A stretch of DNA of 64,000 bases from Polynucleobacter sp. AP-Kaivos-20-H2. Lineage in GTDB: Bacteria > Pseudomonadota > Gammaproteobacteria > Burkholderiales > Burkholderiaceae. The DNA lies in NCBI RefSeq assembly GCF_018882215.1, contig NZ_JACVOX010000003.1, positions 62,001-126,000 of the forward strand, written 5' to 3'. Shown here piece after piece: positions 44,666 through 53,882 of the stretch. A model generated the notes under the pieces. That model did no database searches and was not told the DNA's origin. It was given only the letters and a program-made list of their open reading frames with translations. Position numbers and translations under genes: made by a program. Each line of letters opens with the position of its first letter. Within the stretch, counting starts at the first letter, position 1.

Positions 44666-46417
44666 ATGACTTTTGCATTGCACGGCATTCCAGTATCGAA
44701 AGGCATTGCCATTGGCAAGGCGGTACTGATTTCTCGTGCGGCATTAGAAGTCAGTCATCACTTGATTGAAGCTGGCAAAGAAGAGGCTGAAGCACAAAAG
44801 CTATTAGATGCATTTGATCAGGTTCGCCTAGAGCTTGAGCAATTGCGTCAAGGATTGCCAAAAGATGCGCCGCAAGAGATGGCGGCATTCTTAGATGTGC
44901 ACGGCATGATATTGGCGGACCCAGCATTAGCTGAGAAGCCCATTAAACTCATTCGCACGCAACGCTTAAATGCGGCATGGGCTTTAACCACTGAGCTCAA
45001 TGATCTTCTGGAGCAGTTTGCAGATATTGAGGATGCGTATTTAAAAGAGCGCGCCAATGATATTCGGCAAGTTGCTGAACGCGTGATTAAGGCTTTAAAT
45101 GCACAGAAAAAAGATCCATTAAACGATGCCAATTTTTTGCCAACCAGCGATATTGGTGTTGAGTCAATTATTGTTGCTCACGATATTGCACCACACGACA
45201 TGCTGCGTTTTAAAGAGCATGCTTTTACTGGATTCGTAACGGATCTGGGGGGCAAGACCTCTCATACGGCTATCGTGGCGCGCAGCATGGAAATACCTGC
45301 GGTAGTTGGTGTGCGCCATGCCAGCGAAATGATTCGTCATGGCGATTGGTTGGTGCTAGATGGCGATCGAGGAGTTGTAGTAGTTGCCCCAGATGAGCAG
45401 CTGCTAGCCGAATATCGCAAACTACAAACTCAGGTGCTTAAAGAAGCCCGTAAGCTCCAACAGTTGAAGCATGCAAAAACAGAAACAGCCGACCGTGTTG
45501 AGATTGAGTTGTTTGCCAATATTGAATTGCCAGAAGATGCTATTCAGGCGGTGAAGTTGGGTGCTGTAGGGGTTGGTTTATTCCGTTCTGAATTTTTATT
45601 CATGGACCGTAAGCAGGCTTTGCCAGATGAAGAGCAGCAATATCAAGAATATCGTCGCGTAGTCGATTTAATGCATGGCTTACCTGTCAACATCAGAACG
45701 ATTGACGTTGGTGCAGATAAGGCATTGGGCGGCGGTGGCGATATTTCTCAAACAGGCACATCACCACTGGGCTTGCGGGCGATCCGCTGGTCTTTAACAG
45801 AGCCTGAAATATTTTTAACGCAGCTCAGAGCAATCTTGCGTGCATCAGCCCATGGTCAAGCGCGCATCATGATTCCCATGTTGGCGCATGCTAAAGAGAT
45901 CGATGAAACATTTAGACTGATTGAAAAAGCCAAACAACAATTGCATCAGCGTGGCAAAGCATTTAATCCGAATATTCAAGTTGGCGCAATGATTGAGATT
46001 CCGGCCGCTGCTTTAGTCTTGCCTTTGTTTATTAATCGATTCGATTTTCTTTCTATTGGAACGAATGATTTAATTCAGTACACGCTGGCGATTGATCGCG
46101 CAGATCATGCAGTTGCCCATTTATATGACCCATTGCATCCAGCGATATTGAATTTATTGGCCAATATCATTGAGCAAGCTAAACGTGCCAATGTACCTGT
46201 GGCTGTTTGTGGCGAGATGGCTGGTGATCCTGCATTAACCAGGCTATTGCTTGCCTTGGGCTTAACGGATTTCTCAATGCACTTCAGCCAGTTATTGCTG
46301 GTCAAGCGGGAAATTCTTCAGGCCAATGTCGGCTTGTTAAAAGCCCGCGTTGCTAGGGTCTTGAAAGCATACGAGCCAGAAGAGCAGGCAAAGGCTCTAG
46401 AGCGACTGCTGTCTTAA
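44666..46417 (+). CDS. ptsI: PTS enzyme I (phosphoenolpyruvate-protein phosphotransferase)
   Basis: EI takes phosphate from PEP and passes it to HPr. The 583-residue length is close to E. coli EI (575). The phosphorylated His sits in DLGGKTSHTAIVARSMEIPA near residue 198; the PEP-binding barrel has GLFRSEFLFMDR, the Mg-binding FLSIGTNDLIQYTLAIDR near 455, and the catalytic Cys in VAVCGEMAGDP near 510. Five bases separate it from ptsH. It is convergent with the moeB-like gene. Confidence 0.96.
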   Translation: MTFALHGIPVSKGIAIGKAVLISRAALEVSHHLIEAGKEEAEAQKLLDAFDQVRLELEQLRQGLPKDAPQEMAAFLDVHGMILADPALAEKPIKLIRTQRLNAAWALTTELNDLLEQFADIEDAYLKERANDIRQVAERVIKALNAQKKDPLNDANFLPTSDIGVESIIVAHDIAPHDMLRFKEHAFTGFVTDLGGKTSHTAIVARSMEIPAVVGVRHASEMIRHGDWLVLDGDRGVVVVAPDEQLLAEYRKLQTQVLKEARKLQQLKHAKTETADRVEIELFANIELPEDAIQAVKLGAVGVGLFRSEFLFMDRKQALPDEEQQYQEYRRVVDLMHGLPVNIRTIDVGADKALGGGGDISQTGTSPLGLRAIRWSLTEPEIFLTQLRAILRASAHGQARIMIPMLAHAKEIDETFRLIEKAKQQLHQRGKAFNPNIQVGAMIEIPAAALVLPLFINRFDFLSIGTNDLIQYTLAIDRADHAVAHLYDPLHPAILNLLANIIEQAKRANVPVAVCGEMAGDPALTRLLLALGLTDFSMHFSQLLLVKREILQANVGLLKARVARVLKAYEPEEQAKALERLLS

Positions 46418-46433
46418 TTATTTAGTGCGTTGC

Positions 46434-47186
46434 CTAGTGGGCTGAGCCGCATACCGAGCACTCGGAATTACGGCTAATACGGATTTCATCGATTTGGGTC
46501 GTGCGCCCATTCCAGAGCAACATGCGGCCCACCAAGGACTCTCCAAAACCAATTAATACCTGCAGCGCTTGAGCGGCTTGCATGGCTCCAATGATCCCTA
46601 CTAGAGGCGAGAAGATGCCCATGCTGGAGCAACTGACTTCTTCAAATACTTCATCTGGAGAAAAGATGCAGGCATAGCATGGTGAGCTTGGATTTCGCAG
46701 ATCAAAGACGCTCACTTGACCATCAAACTTGAGAGCAGAGCCTGAAACCAATGGAATTTGATGTTTAACGCAGGCAGCATTAATCAGGTGTCTGGTTGAA
46801 AAGTTATCTGTGCAATCGAGAACAACATCAACGCTTGGCAGTAGTTCAGCTAATAACGAAGCTGTGGCTTTAGCCTGAATAGTTTCAATCTGAATACTGG
46901 AGTTAAGACCTTGTAAAAATTCTTTTCCTGACGCCACTTTGCTTTTCCCAATACTACTTTCGGTGTGCATGATTTGGCGCTGCAAATTGGTGAGTTCTAC
47001 CTCATCGTGATCCATCAGGGTAATGTGGCCTACTCCTGCTGACGCTAAATAGGGTGCTGCAGCGCTGCCTAAGCCGCCGCCGCCGATGACTAATGCATGT
47101 GATTGGAGAAGCTTCTCTTGGCCAGCAACATCAATCTCGTCAAGCAGCAAGTGCCTTGAGTATCGAAGTAACTGCTCGTCATTCAT
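46434..47186 (-). CDS. moeB: HesA/MoeB/ThiF family adenylyltransferase
   Basis: An E1-like enzyme that adenylates the C-terminus of a ubiquitin-fold sulfur carrier (MoaD or ThiS). The 250-residue protein contains RYSRHLLLDEIDVAGQEKLL, the nucleotide loop VIGGGGLGSAAAPYLASAGVG near residue 33, DHDEVELTNLQRQIMH, and two zinc CxxC pairs, CYACIF near 172 and CSVCGSAH at the end. No rhodanese domain is fused. MoeB versus ThiF cannot be settled from the sequence. It follows ctpA in the minus-strand gpmA-ctpA operon. Confidence 0.88.
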   Translation of the reverse strand: MNDEQLLRYSRHLLLDEIDVAGQEKLLQSHALVIGGGGLGSAAAPYLASAGVGHITLMDHDEVELTNLQRQIMHTESSIGKSKVASGKEFLQGLNSSIQIETIQAKATASLLAELLPSVDVVLDCTDNFSTRHLINAACVKHQIPLVSGSALKFDGQVSVFDLRNPSSPCYACIFSPDEVFEEVSCSSMGIFSPLVGIIGAMQAAQALQVLIGFGESLVGRMLLWNGRTTQIDEIRISRNSECSVCGSAH

Positions 47187-47210
47187 GTGCCAGCCGCAGA
47201 GATTAAAAGA

Positions 47211-48644
47211 TTATTCGAGCTTGGATGAAGAGCGCTTCACAGGCTGGCCATTAATAAAGGCTACTGCCTGAGAAAGCATGAAGTCATCTGCACTACCTAG
47301 TTCAGGCGGTTTCTTATTTTTATCCTTCTCTTTTTCTTCAGGAGTCTTCTTGGCATTTTTCTCTTCAATGCGCTGCAACTCTTCGAGGCGACGTTGTTCA
47401 CGATCTTTAATCAACTTATCTTCAGCAGATTGCTTATTGCGTAAGTGTTTCTCGCTATCGATCTCGCGAGTGATTAAGACATCATCTGGATCGCCATCTT
47501 TATTTTGATCAACTGGAATATCTGGTTTCACACCAAAAGCCTGAATCGACTTGCCACTTGGGGTGTAGTAATAAGCGGTAGTAATCTTCAGTGCTGAATC
47601 ATTGGTCAAAGGACGAACGGTTTGGACAGAGCCCTTACCAAAGGTCGTTTTTCCAATAATGGTTGCGCGTTTATAGTCCTGGAGTGCGCCAGCCACAATC
47701 TCAGAGGCTGATGCGGAATAAGCGTTAACCAAGACCACCATAGGCAATTTCTTAAACATCGCCGGAACACCCGCCAAAGGATCGCCAGACTCATTTAGAC
47801 GGTACATCGCTGGGTTTGCATTAAATACCTGTTTTGAATCTGGGGACTGGCCTTTAGTAGAGACAATGACTGCATCAGCAGGCAAGAATGCTGCAGCTAC
47901 ACCCACAGCTCCTTGTAATAGACCGCCGCCATTGTTGCGCAGGTCAAGAATGATGCCTTTGAGCTTTGGATCTTGATTGGCGATATCAGTCAATTTTTTA
48001 GCAAGATCAGGAACGGTGCGCTCTTGAAAGCTAGTGATGCGTACCCAAGCAATATCGTTATCCAGAATTTTTGTTTTGACGGATTGAACTTTAATTTCTG
48101 CACGCGTGATCGTTACTGGAAAGCTACGCTCTTCACTCTTACGAAATACTGTCAACGTAATTTTGGTTCCAGGAGTGCCGCGCATAGTGCGCACAGCTTT
48201 GTCTAGAGACATGCCGCGTACTGGTTTGTCATCAAGGCGTGTGATGAGATCTCCAGCTTGAAGGCCTGCGCGAGCAGCAGGACTATCTTCAATTGGATTG
48301 AGTACTTTAACTACACCATCTTCAGAAGTGATTTCAATGCCAAGTCCAGCAAACTTTCCAGAAGTCATCTCTTGCATCTCTGCAAAATCTTTTTTATCTA
48401 AGAAAGTGGAATGTGGATCAAGACTGCTCACCATTCCTTTAACAGCATCTGTTAGTAGTTGCTTATCTTCTATGGGCTCAACATATTCACGCTTAATTTG
48501 GGCAAAGACATTGGAGAGCGTACGCAGCTCATCCAGTGGGAGCTGGGCGCCTTGCTGGGCAGTCGCGGAGAGCTGGATCGTGGCTGCTACGCCGGCAATA
48601 AGGCCAACGGTTATTAGGGCGAAATTCTTTAGAAATTGGCGCAT
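47211..48644 (-). CDS. ctpA: S41 family C-terminal processing peptidase
   Basis: A 477-residue periplasmic serine protease. An N-terminal signal/anchor (ALITVGLIAGVAATIQLSA) is followed by a PDZ domain (about 90-180, FAGLGIEITSEDGVVKV...GLQAGDLI). The S41 catalytic Ser is in VNAYSASASEIVAGALQD near residue 310, with the Lys in IIGKTTFGKGSVQT. The C-terminal 60 residues are highly charged (KKTPEEKEKDKNKK). Its role is cleavage of C-termini, often of peptidoglycan hydrolases. It is 12 bases downstream of gpmA. Confidence 0.94.
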   Translation of the reverse strand: MRQFLKNFALITVGLIAGVAATIQLSATAQQGAQLPLDELRTLSNVFAQIKREYVEPIEDKQLLTDAVKGMVSSLDPHSTFLDKKDFAEMQEMTSGKFAGLGIEITSEDGVVKVLNPIEDSPAARAGLQAGDLITRLDDKPVRGMSLDKAVRTMRGTPGTKITLTVFRKSEERSFPVTITRAEIKVQSVKTKILDNDIAWVRITSFQERTVPDLAKKLTDIANQDPKLKGIILDLRNNGGGLLQGAVGVAAAFLPADAVIVSTKGQSPDSKQVFNANPAMYRLNESGDPLAGVPAMFKKLPMVVLVNAYSASASEIVAGALQDYKRATIIGKTTFGKGSVQTVRPLTNDSALKITTAYYYTPSGKSIQAFGVKPDIPVDQNKDGDPDDVLITREIDSEKHLRNKQSAEDKLIKDREQRRLEELQRIEEKNAKKTPEEKEKDKNKKPPELGSADDFMLSQAVAFINGQPVKRSSSKLE

Positions 48645-48656
48645 ATCTCTTTTGCT

Positions 48657-49346
48657 TTAATCCAAATAAAAGTGTTGAATAGGTTTGAGGTTGTCATCTA
48701 ACTCATAAACAAGTGGCACACCATTAGGTACGTTCACTTCCATGATGTCTTCGTCAGACATTTGATCTAAATACTTCATGAGTGAACGAATACTGTTGCC
48801 GTGTGCTACTAGTAAAACGCGTTTGCCAGCCTTGAGCGCGGGTGCAATAGATTCATTCCACAAGGGTAATACTCGCTCAACGTTATCTTTTAAGCATTCA
48901 CCCAAAGGAATGTCGGAAGGATTGAGCTTTGAATAACGGAGATCATTTTTAGGATGACGTTCATCATCATGCTCAAGTAGCGGTGGACGCACGTTATAGG
49001 AGCGACGCCAAATATGAACTTGTTCATCGCCATATTTAGTTGCTGTTTCAGCTTTATTCAATCCAGTGAGCGCGCCATAGTGACGTTCATTTAAACGCCA
49101 ACTATGAACAACAGGAAGCCACATCAAATCCATGGCATCTTGAACGTGCCAAAGAGTGCGAATTGCACGCCTTAAAACGGAGGTATAGGCGATATCAAAT
49201 TCATAACCTGCTTTTTTGAGGTTTGCGCCTGCTGCAATGGCCTGTTCTGCGCCTTTAGGGGTTAAGTCGACGTCCGCCCAGCCAGTGAAGCGGTTTTCAA
49301 GGTTCCAGGCAGATTCGCCATGACGAATAAGGACAAGTTGTTTCAT
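48657..49346 (-). CDS. gpmA: 2,3-bisphosphoglycerate-dependent phosphoglycerate mutase
   Basis: Glycolytic enzyme interconverting 3- and 2-phosphoglycerate through a phosphohistidine. The 229-residue protein begins [25 protein letters not shown] with the active RHG, then [15 protein letters not shown], the conserved [17 protein letters not shown] near residue 87, and [17 protein letters not shown] with the second His near 183. It is divergent from yibN with only about 20 bases between starts. Confidence 0.95.
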   Translation of the reverse strand: MKQLVLIRHGESAWNLENRFTGWADVDLTPKGAEQAIAAGANLKKAGYEFDIAYTSVLRRAIRTLWHVQDAMDLMWLPVVHSWRLNERHYGALTGLNKAETATKYGDEQVHIWRRSYNVRPPLLEHDDERHPKNDLRYSKLNPSDIPLGECLKDNVERVLPLWNESIAPALKAGKRVLLVAHGNSIRSLMKYLDQMSDEDIMEVNVPNGVPLVYELDDNLKPIQHFYLD

Positions 49347-49368
49347 AGAGCCATTCTATAATCCGGTG

Positions 49369-49782
49369 ATGAACTTTCTCACGCAAATTGATAATTTAGC
49401 GCTTATTGCCCTGTTGTTGGTTTCAGGCATAGCGCTTTTCCTACCCTCATTATCTACGCTTATTGGCGGAAAAGGCTTATCGCCTACCGAAGCGACGATT
49501 TGGATTAATCGTCGCAAAGCCTATGTTTTGGACCTGCGCTCGGAGGAGGCCTTCAAAGTTGGTCATCTGCCTGGTGCCAAATTGGCCAATGCCGCTGGTT
49601 TGACCGCGGCTATTGAAAAGCTCAAGCTCGATCGCAAGCACCCAGTGGTCTTGGTTTGTGAAACTGGCACCCAGTCACGCAAACTCGTGGCCGAAGCTCA
49701 AAAGCTGGGCTTTGCCGAAGTAGGCGCCTTAGATGGCGGTGTCCAGGCTTGGAAAGCAGCAGCGCTGCCTTTAGTGAAATAA
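49369..49782 (+). CDS. yibN: Rhodanese-like protein YibN
   Basis: A 137-residue membrane-anchored rhodanese domain protein. One N-terminal helix (LALIALLLVSGIALFLPS) precedes the rhodanese fold, with VLDLRSEEAFKVGHLPGAKL and the loop VLVCETGTQSRKLV holding the candidate active Cys near residue 97. Gene order yibN-grxC-secB-gpsA is the same as in E. coli. Starts GTG 49366 and ATG 49369 are adjacent; I use the ATG. It may act in sulfur transfer or membrane protein biogenesis; the exact role is open. Confidence 0.88.
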   Translation: MNFLTQIDNLALIALLLVSGIALFLPSLSTLIGGKGLSPTEATIWINRRKAYVLDLRSEEAFKVGHLPGAKLANAAGLTAAIEKLKLDRKHPVVLVCETGTQSRKLVAEAQKLGFAEVGALDGGVQAWKAAALPLVK

Positions 49783-49792
49783 GGAAAAATCG

Positions 49793-50047
49793 ATGCCTCC
49801 AGTAACAATGTATAGCACCCAAGTTTGCCCTTACTGCGTCATGGCGGAAAAGTTGCTGACTAAAAAAGGCGTTGCTAATCTCGAAAAGATTTTGATTGAT
49901 CGTGATCCGGCCCAGCGCGAAATAATGATGACACGCACTGGCCGCCGCACTGTTCCACAAATCTATATAGGTGACACGCATGTTGGTGGTTATGACGACT
50001 TAGTGGCATTAGATCGGGCTGGAAAGCTTGATCCCTTATTAGCTTAA
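49793..50047 (+). CDS. grxC: Glutaredoxin 3
   Basis: An 84-residue class I glutaredoxin. The active site CPYC is at about residues 12-15 ([11 protein letters not shown]), the cis-Pro loop is [12 protein letters not shown] near 50, and the glutathione-binding [10 protein letters not shown] follows. It reduces disulfides and glutathionylated proteins using glutathione made by gshA/gshB in this window. It begins 10 bases after yibN and precedes secB by 28 bases. Confidence 0.95.
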   Translation: MPPVTMYSTQVCPYCVMAEKLLTKKGVANLEKILIDRDPAQREIMMTRTGRRTVPQIYIGDTHVGGYDDLVALDRAGKLDPLLA

Positions 50048-50075
50048 TAGATTAAACATACAAAGAAAGTTAGCA

Positions 50076-50588
50076 ATGACTGAAAAATCCCCAGCACCTC
50101 AGGCAAGTGCCGAGCAAGCTAAAGAACCTGGATTTCGTATTCAGCGAATTTACTTAAAAGATGTATCTCTTGAGCAACCAAATGCTCCGCAGATTTTGTT
50201 GGTTGCGTCTGAGCCACAAGTGCAGGTTGAGATTGATATCTCCGTTGCACCCTTAAGTGAAGGTATCTTTGAGGTGGCCCTTAGTTCCACTGTGACTGCG
50301 AAAGTCGACACCAAAGTACTGTTCTTGGTAGAAGCAAAACAAGCCGGCATCTTTGAATTTAGCAATATTCCGGTGGAGCAAATTGACCCCATGCTTGGTA
50401 TTGCTTGCCCAACGATTCTGTATCCGTATTTGCGTTCAAATATTGCCGACATTATTAGTCGCGCAGGCTTCCAGCCAATTCATTTGAATGAGATTAATTT
50501 CCACGCCATGTACGAACATCGTTTGATGCAAGCTCAACAAGAAGCTGCCGCTAAGGATAGCGCTGCCGCTGAGAGCAAGCCTCACTAA
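50076..50588 (+). CDS. secB: Protein-export chaperone SecB
   Basis: SecB keeps preproteins unfolded and delivers them to SecA. The 170-residue protein contains [20 protein letters not shown] near residue 18, the central [56 protein letters not shown], and a C-terminal Ala/Lys-rich tail of the usual type. Slightly longer than E. coli SecB (155) because of both tails. Position between grxC and gpsA is conserved. Confidence 0.96.
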   Translation: MTEKSPAPQASAEQAKEPGFRIQRIYLKDVSLEQPNAPQILLVASEPQVQVEIDISVAPLSEGIFEVALSSTVTAKVDTKVLFLVEAKQAGIFEFSNIPVEQIDPMLGIACPTILYPYLRSNIADIISRAGFQPIHLNEINFHAMYEHRLMQAQQEAAAKDSAAAESKPH

Positions 50589-50612
50589 GCTCAACGAGCG
50601 AGCCCACAGATC

Positions 50613-51635
50613 ATGAAAGTGACACTGCTTGGTGCTGGCGCCTGGGGAACGGCGATGGCTGCACAAGCAGCTCGCTTTCTCCAAGAAGGTGATGTTGTTT
50701 TATGGTCTCGTAGTAAACAACAGTTAAAAGAAATCGAAGAGAGCGCTGAAAATCGCGCTTATCTTTCAGGGATTCAGTTGCCTGCAAACCTCAAGTTTGA
50801 AAGCGACTTCTCTACTGCTATCAAAAGACTTTCTAGCGATGATTTATTAGTCATTGCTACACCAATGTCAGGGCTTTCAGAAACAATCGACCAAGCTTTA
50901 AAGATTGCTGAGCACCCACTCAATATTATTTGGCTTTGCAAAGGGCTTGAGCCGAATACCGCCTTATTGCCCCATCAGGTAGTAGAGCGTGAGAGCAAGA
51001 TGCATTCTCATGGAATAACGCATTCATATGGCGCCTTATCTGGCCCAAGCTTTGCGCATGAGGTTGGTGAAGGTATGCCTTGCGCTTTAACCGTTGCTAG
51101 CAAATCTCCCAAGTTATGTGAAGCAGTGCAGACCGCTTTCCATCACGGCAATATGCGCGTGTATTCAAGCGATGATTTAATTGGTGTGGAATTGGGTGGG
51201 GCAATTAAGAATGTCTTGGCGATTGCTGCAGGTATTGGTGATGGCTTAGATTTAGGTCTGAACGCACGCGCTGCTGTTCTCACACGCGGTTTAGCAGAGA
51301 TGATGCGCATTGTGAAAGCCGCAGGCGGTAAATCCGAAACTTGTATGGGTCTAACTGGGGTTGGGGACTTGATCTTGACTGCCACTGGAGATCTATCGCG
51401 TAATCGGCGCGTTGGCCTTGAGCTTGCTGCTGGTAAGTCGCTGCCTGAGGTTCTTGCCAGTCTTGGTCACGTTGCTGAGGGTGTACTTTGTGCAGAGGCG
51501 GTTGGCGACTTAGCAAAACGCCTAGGAGTTGACATGCCGATTACTGCGATGATGGGTGAAGTGCTCTCTGGAAAATTGAACCCGCATGATGCTGTTAAAA
51601 AACTCATGGGGCGCGATCCTAAAATCGAATCGTAA
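50613..51635 (+). CDS. gpsA: Glycerol-3-phosphate dehydrogenase [NAD(P)+]
   Basis: Reduces dihydroxyacetone phosphate to sn-glycerol-3-phosphate for phospholipid synthesis. The 340-residue protein opens with VTLLGAGAWGTAMAAQAA (dinucleotide loop), then WLCKGLEP, ALSGPSFAHEVGEGMPCALT, GVELGGAIKNVLAIAAGIGDGLDLG with the catalytic Lys near residue 197, and GLTGVGDLILTATGDLSRNRR. Length matches E. coli GpsA (339). It runs convergently with trmL, as the last gene of the yibN operon. Confidence 0.96.
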   Translation: MKVTLLGAGAWGTAMAAQAARFLQEGDVVLWSRSKQQLKEIEESAENRAYLSGIQLPANLKFESDFSTAIKRLSSDDLLVIATPMSGLSETIDQALKIAEHPLNIIWLCKGLEPNTALLPHQVVERESKMHSHGITHSYGALSGPSFAHEVGEGMPCALTVASKSPKLCEAVQTAFHHGNMRVYSSDDLIGVELGGAIKNVLAIAAGIGDGLDLGLNARAAVLTRGLAEMMRIVKAAGGKSETCMGLTGVGDLILTATGDLSRNRRVGLELAAGKSLPEVLASLGHVAEGVLCAEAVGDLAKRLGVDMPITAMMGEVLSGKLNPHDAVKKLMGRDPKIES

Positions 51636-51657
51636 TTACAGCATCTGGGTCAATTTG

Positions 51658-52128
51658 TTATTGACCACCAGCAAGGCCATTCTGCCGCCATGCTTCATAC
51701 ACAACGATTGCTACAGTATTTGATAAGTTAAGACTGCGACTGCTATCTTGCATCGCTAGGCGCATACGATTCTCATTCGGAATGGAGTCTCTGACTTCAT
51801 CCGTAATGCCTTTAGTTTCAGAACCAAATACGAAGTAATCATCGGGCGCGTATTTGCCTTCATGAAACTTTCCTGAGCCCTTGGTGGTCAATGCAAAGAG
51901 ATGTTGGGGATCGGGTTGCTCATCCTTTAAAAACTCTTCCCAATTTTTATGGACTTTGACTCGTGCAAACTCGTGATAGTCCAAGCCCGCTCTACGCAAC
52001 TTGGCATCTTCCATTGGAAATCCAAGCGGCTCAATTAAATGTAGCCTTGCTCCGGTATTGGCGCACAAACGAATAATGTTGCCTGTGTTGGGCGGGATTT
52101 CTGGTTCGAATAAAACGATATTAAACAT
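51658..52128 (-). CDS. trmL: tRNA (cytidine(34)-2'-O)-methyltransferase
   Basis: A 156-residue SPOUT methyltransferase modifying the wobble base of certain tRNA-Leu. It has the full family set: FNIVLFEPEIPPNTGNIIRLCANTGARLHLIEPLGF at the start, DYHEFARV, FVFGSETKGI near residue 100, and the knot MRSLNLSNTVAIVVYE variant (SSRSLNLSNTVAIV). E. coli trmL (yibK) also lies close to secB-gpsA. It is followed upstream by comF with an 10-base gap. Confidence 0.94.
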   Translation of the reverse strand: MFNIVLFEPEIPPNTGNIIRLCANTGARLHLIEPLGFPMEDAKLRRAGLDYHEFARVKVHKNWEEFLKDEQPDPQHLFALTTKGSGKFHEGKYAPDDYFVFGSETKGITDEVRDSIPNENRMRLAMQDSSRSLNLSNTVAIVVYEAWRQNGLAGGQ

Positions 52129-52138
52129 GTAGCATTCT

Positions 52139-52882
52139 TTAGATTGGTCGCGCAGCTCTGAGTAGGACCCAGTTTATTACGCGAGATACACCATTGTCCT
52201 TCAGAACGCGCGCAATTTCATTAAGAGTTGCGCCGCTTGTCATTACATCATCAAACACAATCACAGTCTTGTTAGCGAGCTGCTGAATATAACGATCTTC
52301 AACGTAAAACATTCCCTGAATGGCTAGCTGGCGATTACTCAAGGTGCTTCCGGCTTGGTGCTTTGCATAATGATGACGCTGCAGCATATAAGGTGATTTT
52401 TGAATATGCCCTCCACACCGAATCTGTTTAGCTATTTCCCAGCTTTGATTGAAACCACGCTGTGCTAACTTCTCAATACTGAGCGGCACTGGCAGTAAAT
52501 AATCAGCAGAGATATCTTCAAGCTCCTTACTAAGAAGTAAGTTCCATGTTCTGCCAAGGGCATTAGCAAATGCAATGCGTTTTTGATACTTCAATTCATG
52601 TAGTGGAGTTTGTAGCAATCCATCGTAGCGATCTAAGCAATAAGTTTCATCAAAGTAGGGCCTCAAGGTTTGGCATTGCATGCAGCGTTGCTGTGCAATT
52701 TCTGAAGCCTGAAGTGTTATGCCGCATTGGTAGCAGCATTGATAGTTCAATAAACCTTCATCTCGTAATTGATTGAGACAACGATCGCATAGGGATGATT
52801 GCTGGAACCCCTGACAAGCAATACATGCTGTGGGCAAAAGTTGTTCACAAATGGCTTGAAAAATGGTCTCAGGAAATCGCAT
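52139..52882 (-). CDS. comF: ComF family phosphoribosyltransferase-like protein
   Basis: About 247 residues. The N-terminal part has paired cysteines, CIACQGFQQSSLCDRC and CCYQCGITL...RCMQC, consistent with two zinc ribbons. The C-terminal part is a type I phosphoribosyltransferase fold with the PRPP loop VIVFDDVMTSGATLNE near residue 210. Homologues are needed for DNA uptake in natural transformation (ComF, GntX). A TTG at 52906 could extend it by eight residues and would abut the bioC start; the ATG at 52882 is preferred. Confidence 0.88.
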   Translation of the reverse strand: MRFPETIFQAICEQLLPTACIACQGFQQSSLCDRCLNQLRDEGLLNYQCCYQCGITLQASEIAQQRCMQCQTLRPYFDETYCLDRYDGLLQTPLHELKYQKRIAFANALGRTWNLLLSKELEDISADYLLPVPLSIEKLAQRGFNQSWEIAKQIRCGGHIQKSPYMLQRHHYAKHQAGSTLSNRQLAIQGMFYVEDRYIQQLANKTVIVFDDVMTSGATLNEIARVLKDNGVSRVINWVLLRAARPI

Positions 52883-52905
52883 GGGGCGCTGAGTATACTG
52901 AGTCA

Positions 52906-53703
52906 ATGACCCAGCCCCTTAGATGGTTACAAGACGAAATTGCAGATCGCATGCTGCAGAAATTAGATATCGTTAAGCTTGATGTAAAAGACATCTTAGT
53001 GGTGCCCGATTTTGCTGGTAAGCATTTAGATACGCTCGCTCAGCGCTATCCAAAGGCGCGCATTTTCAGCATCACCGAAAAAGGTGTCTCAGGATTTCAA
53101 ATGTGGCGTACTAAGGCGATGAGCAATTGGCGATCTGCATTTTCTAGTAATGCTAGCCCCTTGGCCAGTTACACCTCATCTGGAAGATTCGATATTCCTG
53201 ACAATTCTGTTGATTTAGTGTTTAGCGATCTTTTGTTGCAGGATTTGCCTGATCCTAAGCATTTCTTACAGGAGTGTTGGCGTGTTCTGCGCGAGGGCGG
53301 CTTAATCACATTTAGCTATTTGGGCCCCGATACCGGAAAAGAGTTGCGCGCCTTAGAGCTTCCGGACGTAAAGCTGAAGAATTTATTAAGCCCTTGGGAT
53401 ATGCACGATATGGGAGATGCTTTGCTTGGGGAGCGGTTTTCTGATCCTGTAATGGACATGGAGTACCTCACTTTGGATTACGAGAAGCCTGCTTTATTGC
53501 TGGCTGATATGAGTGCGCTGAAATTGATACATTCCATCCCTCCCAAAGCGATTGAAAAAGAGGTTTTGTCCCAAAAAATCACCTTAGAGTTAGTTTATGG
53601 ACATGCCTGGGCCCTTGGAAAGCACCTTGCAAAGGCAAAGGACAACATAGCCTATTTTGATGCAAATCAAATTGTGCGCAAGACTAGGTCAGATTCTGCC
53701 TAA
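52906..53703 (+). CDS. BioC-like SAM methyltransferase with degenerate motif I
   Basis: A 265-residue protein of the class I methyltransferase fold, resembling malonyl-ACP O-methyltransferase BioC in VDLVFSDLLLQDLPDPKHFLQECWRVLREGG and ITFSYLGPDTGKELRALE. The usual glycine-rich motif I (LDLGCGxG) is replaced by ILVVPDFAGKHLDTL near residue 32, keeping only one Gly, which makes SAM binding questionable. The ATG at 52906 fits the family start; a longer ORF begins inside comF on the other strand. Start codons of comF and this gene are 23 bases apart. Confidence 0.75.
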   Translation: MTQPLRWLQDEIADRMLQKLDIVKLDVKDILVVPDFAGKHLDTLAQRYPKARIFSITEKGVSGFQMWRTKAMSNWRSAFSSNASPLASYTSSGRFDIPDNSVDLVFSDLLLQDLPDPKHFLQECWRVLREGGLITFSYLGPDTGKELRALELPDVKLKNLLSPWDMHDMGDALLGERFSDPVMDMEYLTLDYEKPALLLADMSALKLIHSIPPKAIEKEVLSQKITLELVYGHAWALGKHLAKAKDNIAYFDANQIVRKTRSDSA

Positions 53704-53765
53704 GTGTAAGTGCTTACTATCATTTAAACCTCGACCAAGATTGGTTCAAGCTGAGTTATCCCTGT

Positions 53766-53794
53766 TTGTTCTTGTGCCTAATTAACCCTATAAT
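53766..53794 (+). promoter_or_regulatory. Candidate sigma-70 promoter of the cox operon
   Basis: TTGTTC (53766-53771) and a perfect TATAAT (53789-53794) are separated by 17 bases. They lie about 90 bases before the coxB ATG in the 179-base gap after the BioC-like gene. The match at -10 is complete and at -35 is three of six. No other strong element is seen in that gap. Confidence 0.5.
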
Positions 53795-53882
53795 CACGGC
53801 TGAATGTATTGGCTTGAGACCGTTTTTTGGGCATTTTGTGGCATTTTTGCTGCTTTGCTCACGACAATAAACAGAGAATAAG

